This document shows, piece by piece, positions 58,891 to 64,000 of a stretch of 64,000 bases of DNA. The stretch is from Kalmusia sp. IMI 367209. Its lineage: Eukaryota > Ascomycota > Dothideomycetes > Pleosporales > Didymosphaeriaceae. The stretch spans positions 496,001 to 560,000 of the forward strand of contig JAPEUQ010000017.1 of assembly GCA_027946365.1 (NCBI GenBank), written 5' to 3'. The stretch's first letter is position 1. The number at the start of each line of letters is the position of its first letter. Made by a program: the position numbers and the translations under genes. The notes below the pieces were generated by a model. It ran no database searches. It saw only the letters and a list, made by a program, of their open reading frames with translations, and was not told the DNA's origin.

Positions 58891-60200
58891 ATGGAAACAT
58901 ACAACGTCGCAATTATTGGAGGTGAGATCCGCAATTTCCGTCCGTCAGCCGAATGAGCTCTGTAAACTGAAGTTGTTGTAGGTGGACCTGCTGGTCTTAC
59001 TTTGGCAAGCCTGCTACAAGCGAAGAGCACATCAATCAAATGCAAAGTCTTCGAGGGCGAGCTTAATCGGCATGTGAAGAATCGAGGAGGTTGTCTAGAT
59101 CTCCTCCCTGAGTCTGGACAGCGTGCTCTGAAAGAGGCGGGCTTGTTTGCCGAGTTCCAGAAGCTCGCCAGACCAGATGGCGAAACCCTACGGATTTTTT
59201 CACCAGACGGAACTGTGCTCATGGACGAGAGCAGAGGCGATCCCGGACGCCCGGCGGAAGAATTTGCCAATCGACCTGAGATAGACCGGTCACAATTGCG
59301 GGACCTACTTCTGGACTCCCTTACCCCGGACACAGTACAATGGAATTCTAAACTGGTCCGAATCGAGGAAGGAACAGATTCCAAATTGAGCCTCATCCTC
59401 GCCGATCGTACCGAGGCTGGCTTCGACCTGGTAGTCGGCGCTGACGGGGCGTGGTCCAAGGTGCGGCCAAGCCTCAGCGAGGCAAAACCGTTTTACTCGG
59501 GCATTGGAGGCCTGGACTGCCGCATTTCAAATGTGGATCAAAGTCATCCCGAGCTTTCAGCACACGTGGGGAATGGGATGTGCCTGAATTTGGGATCAGA
59601 CAAGGGCCTCATGTGCCAGCGGAACTCGGATGGCGCAGTACAGCTCTACGCGTTTGCCCGGCTTCCAGAAGAGTGGTTTTCGAGCTGCGGGATCAACTTC
59701 GAACAGCCTACTGCACGCAGGGAAGTCATAGACGCGCTTTATCCGGAGTACTCCGCCCTACAGAAGTCGTTGGTATTGGACAGCGACGAAGATACAGTGG
59801 GGCGACAGCTTTACATGCTGCCCGTCGGTTTCGAATGGCCACATCATCCAAGGTAAGGCACATTCTGGAGAATTTGCTACCACAAACGGAGCTAACGTTG
59901 CGAAGGATCACTCTCATTGGAGATGCAGCTCATCTCATGACGCCTTTTGCGGGCGTCGGGGTCAATGTCGCCATGCACGATGCATTGGACCTTGCGGGCG
60001 CCATTTGCGGCACGGCTCGGGAAAAGCTCAGTGACAGCCTACGGACCTTCGAAGTGGAGATGTGGAAGCGGGCGAAACAAAACGCCGAAGCAACGGTGAT
60101 GTACCTGAATTTGTTCTTCCACAAGCGTGGGGGCGTTGCTATGGTGGAGCATTTTGCGGCGAAGCGTTCCCAGGTGGAGAACAAAGGCGATCAGCCTTAG
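58891..60200 (+). CDS. FAD-dependent monooxygenase (TetX/class A), cluster tailoring enzyme
   Basis: Flavoprotein hydroxylase or epoxidase. Exons 58891-58921, 58982-59852 and 59906-60200 give 398 residues. The first splice completes the dinucleotide motif VAIIGGGPAGLTLA. The DG motif is in VVGADGAWSKVRPSL, and the second splice restores HHPRITLIGDAAHLMTPFAG with the GD motif and VGVNVAMHDALDLA. Proteins of this branch include bacterial TetX and fungal indole-oxidising enzymes in peptide alkaloid pathways. It is divergent from the NRPS, so oxidation of the peptide product or of a substrate is inferred. Confidence 0.9.
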
Positions 60201-60559
60201 GAGTTGTACAGCTTCGGCCCTGATGTAGCATAGACAAGGCGCCAAATAGAAACGTCGGTCAGGTTGTTCCCTGACGTCGTGAAATTACCTGACCAGATCG
60301 TACGTCGGCCCGTTGAACGTACGCCACATGGCGCCGACGGTAGCCGTATCCGGGCTAGCGTTGTGTGAGCGCCGCAGGGGGCTAAAAATGTGTCCGATGC
60401 ATGTGCGCTGCTGATCCCAGAACTAAAAAGGCAATAGTTTGACAGAGCAATTGTAAGCTGTACATACGCAGCCTTCTCGGATCACAATTCTTTTCCTTGA
60501 ATCTCACTATTTTCCTCTCATCACCTCATTACTTGACAGACCCACAAAAATTTTCCAAC
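60201..60559. other. Intergenic, no gene
   Basis: 3' flank of the monooxygenase and promoter of the methyltransferase; no open frame of note. Confidence 0.5.
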
Positions 60560-61526
60560 ATGGCCACGGACAAAGAAAGCGTTTACTGGATGGAGAGCGA
60601 AGTGGAGAGGAAGCGCTTGGCAAGCAACCACTACATTGCCAAAGATGCGGCAGGTGGTAAACTCGTGCTAGCTCCAGTCGACCTGTCCCAGCCTGCAAGA
60701 ATCTTGGACAGTGCGACAGCAGATGGTAAGCACGCCTGGCAATCTATTTCCGAATCCAATCTCTAATCACGCGTTTCACACGTGCAGGTACATGGCTTCT
60801 AGACCTCCGTTCCGATTTGGAAAACGGTAGCGCCCACACATACATCGGAACCGACCTGAACCCCAACCCCTTCCCGGCTTCCCCGCCTGCAAATGTTACC
60901 TTCCAGGTTCAGGACATCAGCAAACCCTGGCCAGAGGAGCTGAAAGGCACTTTTGACCTGGTGCATCAGCGTTTGGCACTACTAGGCGCTGGCCCTAATC
61001 CACAGCCTGTCGTGCATGGCCTCTGTGAACTAGTGAAGCCCGGTGGCTGGGTGCAGCTCATTGAGGCAGCAATGGTGTTCCCTGAGGATACCGTTAACCC
61101 TGAGTCTACCCCTGTCTACTGTGACATGCTCAAGGTGATGAAGGCAGTCGCTGGCCACGTCGGCGCGGCGTGGGAAATTGGAGGCACACTTCGCGGACAT
61201 CTCGAGGCAGAAGGCTTTACAGATGTCCAGGAGAAGGTCATCACCCTGAAGATGGGTAAGACTCATCCCGACGAGCAGTTAGCCAGGAATGGTGTTGTAA
61301 GCTGCGGTATGGCGATCGAAGGTTTATCAGCCTTCGCGAAGAGTAAGTGACATGTTAATGGACGCATTCGAAGGCAACTTCTAACTAAACGATAGCTTTC
61401 CCACCTGAGAAGCAGCCGCTGGCTATTGAGAGATATGATACCCTAAGGGATGACCTTGTCAAGGAACTAAGTGAGAAGGGGGCAGTTTTCCCCTTGACTG
61501 TTGTCTGGGCGCGCAAACCACTATAG
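60560..61526 (+). CDS. LaeA-like SAM-dependent methyltransferase
   Basis: Class I methyltransferase, likely small-molecule tailoring given its cluster position. Exons 60560-60725, 60788-61342 and 61396-61526 give 283 residues; introns 62 and 53 nt. Motif I reads ARILDSATADGTWLLDL, so the usual DxGxGxG is altered to D-S-A-T-A-D-G. The acidic post-I strand is YIGTDLNPNPF, and motif II/III are FDLVHQRLAL and LVKPGGWVQLIEA. FDLVHQR..L and KPGGW.Q are typical of fungal TdiE/LaeA-like enzymes. Acceptor atom (O, N or S) unknown. Confidence 0.88.
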
Positions 61527-61872
61527 ATACATCAAAGAACAGTAGAATGTACAAGTATCTCTATGTAATGAATATGATATGACCAGACCTGGACCCATCG
61601 TTTTATGATTCGCGAGCAGAACTGATGTTGGTTCCCATCGATCGGTTGATGGAGGTGTTACAAGCCCAGTGTACTCGCTTACATTCTCGACACTGCGAGT
61701 CTCACCCCAAGATATAAGCAAGTCTTTGGTCTCGCTTAAGGATCAGATGAATGGCAAAGGCCACACATACACTAGAATGAACAAATAGCTGTAGTCACGA
61801 TGGCATGGTTATGCTCACACAAATTCATGATGTTATCCCCCACATTACTGATTACATTATCTCCGTCTAGTT
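61527..61872. other. Convergent 3' flanks, no gene
   Basis: Spacer between the methyltransferase (plus) and the DHA2 transporter (minus). Confidence 0.5.
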
Positions 61873-63973
61873 TTACGCAGCCTTCTCCTCTGTCACCTTC
61901 TCATCCTGCCCCTCAACATCTCCCGCAGGCTTGTCCTCAGGCTTCTTGATCGATTTGAATCCCAACGTCAGTCCCGTCAATAGTGCCGCTAGCGAAAAGG
62001 CAATAGCCATCGCCCAAGCCCCATGCAATCCATCGAGATAGCTTGCGCGTATCGCCGGGAGCTGCTCAGGAGAGAAAACACGCTGCAGGTCCGTAGCCCC
62101 AGTAGCAATGATGGTCACGCGATCGAGGTCTGGCAAGCGTGTCGAGACCGTGGAAAGTAAGCGATTGATGAAAACGGACTGCGCTGCTGCGACGGACATT
62201 GCTCCGGAAAGTAGCTGGAAGACTATTATACCACCATTAGCTTAGGGTTATTGGTCGCTTGAGGAGAGGAATCCTTACACAGTAGTGTCGACATGGAGGT
62301 TGCTAGATCTTCTGGCTTGGAGAAAGCTTGGACAACTGTCAGAGGAATTTGCTGGCATGCACCATTGCCTATTCCCACGACAAATTGGTACCCAAGGTAT
62401 TTTCCAGAGTACGAGTCTAGTTCGAGCGTATAGAGAAGCCCAGCACCAATGGCAGTGAAGCTTGCGCCGAAGAGGAGGTAGAGCTGGTAAAAGGGGGGAA
62501 TTTGGTGAACAGAATTCCGCTGGCAATTACGAAGACGGCTGTAACGACGGCTGTTAGTGGCCGCTCTGGAAAGGCATAGGATTGCGGAGTGTGACTTACA
62601 TGCAGACGTTATTAGAGGTAGAATCAAAATCCCACTCTTCGTCGGGGAAGCGCCTTTGACGGATTGGAAGTAGAGAGGCAGGTTGTAAATCATTGAGAAA
62701 TTTGCACAGCTCAATCTAGAGTAGAGAGTCAGTGTTTTATTCACCGCATAGGCGTGGTCGGTCACAGATCACTTACAGAAACATGAAAGCGGAGCCACCA
62801 AGAACATGACGCTGCTTTAGGATCCGGGGAATGATCGAGGCTCGCTCCTTTAGGTACCACTGTACCACGCAGAAGGCGATAGAGAGAAGAATCCAGCCAA
62901 TGAGTGTACCAATGACACTGGAGTCACTCCAAGGCTTCGTCGCACCACCCCATTGCATGGCGAGGAAGTAGCATACGATAGCCCCAACTGCAAGCGATGT
63001 ACCCACGATGTCGAGCTCGATGAGCTTCTCCTTGAGCGTCGCTTGTGGTAGCGTATTCTTCGGTCTTGGGAACAGCAAGAAGAAAATAACAGATGCAGCA
63101 CCGCCGATGGGCAAGTTGATGTAGAAACTTTTCAATGTTAGCAAACCCCAGTATGGACTAGGTAGATAGAGTACAACACATACCACCATCTCCAAGATGC
63201 ATGATCCGTCAGTGCACCTCCAACAAGCGGTCCAGCCACACTCGCAATGCTAAAAGCGGCTCCGATACCCCCGATGAAACCGGGGACTTTGGAAGGCTCT
63301 ACGAGATGGGCAATGATAACATATGTACCAATTGTGATACCTGCACCACCGCAACCTGTGATCACACGTCCAGCAATCAACATATTACTGTTCCTTGAAA
63401 CTCCTGGATTGGCATTAGCATAGCATAAACGTACGATGGGGAACAAACATACCGCATATTAAGCTGCCGAACTCGAAGATGAAGACTGAGACAGCATACG
63501 CTGGTTTGAGAGGATAGTACTTGTAGACTTTACCCCATGGTGCTTGGAACACGGCTAGGGTGAGGAAGAAAGCTGAGCCATACCAGCCAACCTCATCTAG
63601 ACTGTGAAAAGTGTCGGTAATTTTGGGAATAGCTGTTGCAACGATGGTCTGCAAGATATCAGTATTCAAATTGCAAGTGTGTATCAAGTATAGTGGCATA
63701 CCATGTCTAACGGAACCTTTTCACTGAATTAGCACTTCAACTTCTGTTTTCGAAGAGTATACTCACAAGAAACATAGTGAACAGTGTCGCAACGTAGATT
63801 ACCCATAACTTCCAGCCCTCTGGATACGAAGGTTGCGGCGTCTTCCCATCGTCAGACCCAACAGAGACAACGGTCTCGTGTGTATTATCCTTGAGCACAA
63901 TGGAAGAAGTAGGAGAAGAGGCAGTCGCATCCGCCAGCGCGCCGTCCTTGGGAATTTCCTGTGATGCCGCCAT
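61873..63973 (-). CDS. MFS efflux transporter, DHA2 (14-TM) family
   Basis: Proton-antiport exporter, probably for the cluster product. Minus-strand exons: 63973-63767, 63716-63702 (15 nt), 63648-63453, 63403-63184, 63127-62777, 62715-62600, about 62550 or 62538 to 62279, and 62222-61873. Motifs: [58 protein letters not shown], and [19 protein letters not shown]. The penultimate coding segment is broken at a C6 tract (62493-62498), where [12 protein letters not shown] and [13 protein letters not shown] are one base out of frame. A 47-nt GT-AG intron (62530-62484) would restore the frame, giving 559 residues or 4 fewer with the nearer acceptor, but would delete most of a conserved TM helix. 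Otherwise the gene is intact. Ends in a Glu/Lys-rich cytosolic tail. Confidence 0.85.
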
Positions 63974-64000
63974 CGTGAAAGCAACAAAGCAGGAAGGAAA

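Noticed and set aside
1..64000. CRISPR arrays, rRNA genes, insertion sequences or intact transposons
   Set aside because: No spaced direct repeats, rRNA-like blocks, transposase or reverse-transcriptase motifs were seen; the content is nuclear fungal.

Overview
The window is nuclear DNA from a filamentous ascomycete. Genes sit on both strands with no operons, and most are broken by GT-AG introns of about 44-65 nt with CTAAC/CTGAC-like branch sites. The content is typical of fungi: HET and NACHT-WD40 proteins, a spherulin-4 family protein, Utp23, mL54, a DUF2985 protein and a nonribosomal peptide synthetase (NRPS). A Dothideomycete (Pleosporales-like) is my guess, but the sequence alone does not prove it. 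I worked out exon boundaries by eye from splice sites and reading-frame phase; the coordinates given for each gene are the outer limits of its coding region.

0-8.2 kb: an amidase, then a divergent pair made of a NACHT-WD40 NLR (minus strand) and a small HeLo-like-domain protein (plus strand). The NLR N-terminus carries one copy, and the small protein C-terminus two copies, of the same 19-residue motif. This is the layout of the Podospora NWD2/HET-S amyloid-signalling pair and is the most interesting thing here. 8.2-24.6 kb: metabolic and transport genes (polysaccharide deacetylase, FAD monooxygenase, HET protein, spherulin-4 protein, sugar transporter, 2-oxoglutarate oxygenase, DHA1 efflux pump, class-I glutamine amidotransferase, zinc-type alcohol dehydrogenase). 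24.6-27.1 kb: a gene-poor stretch holding a decayed HET-domain gene.

27.1-37 kb: conserved housekeeping genes (mL54, a membrane protein with a hydrolase-like domain, PP2A methylesterase, Utp23 with two GC-AG introns, a DUF726/TMCO4-like hydrolase). 37-51 kb: a transmembrane protein of unknown function, a short-chain dehydrogenase, a 3.9 kb gene-poor stretch, a bilirubin-oxidase/CotA-like multicopper oxidase and a DUF2985 membrane protein.

51.7-64 kb: a secondary-metabolite cluster, open at the right edge: cytochrome P450, NRPS (T-C-A-T-C), FAD monooxygenase divergent from the NRPS, LaeA-like methyltransferase and a DHA2 efflux transporter. The likely division of labour is peptide assembly by the NRPS, oxidation by the P450 and flavoenzyme, methylation, and export. 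The NRPS and the transporter each contain a one-base frame break, so the cluster may be decaying or the assembly may contain indel errors.
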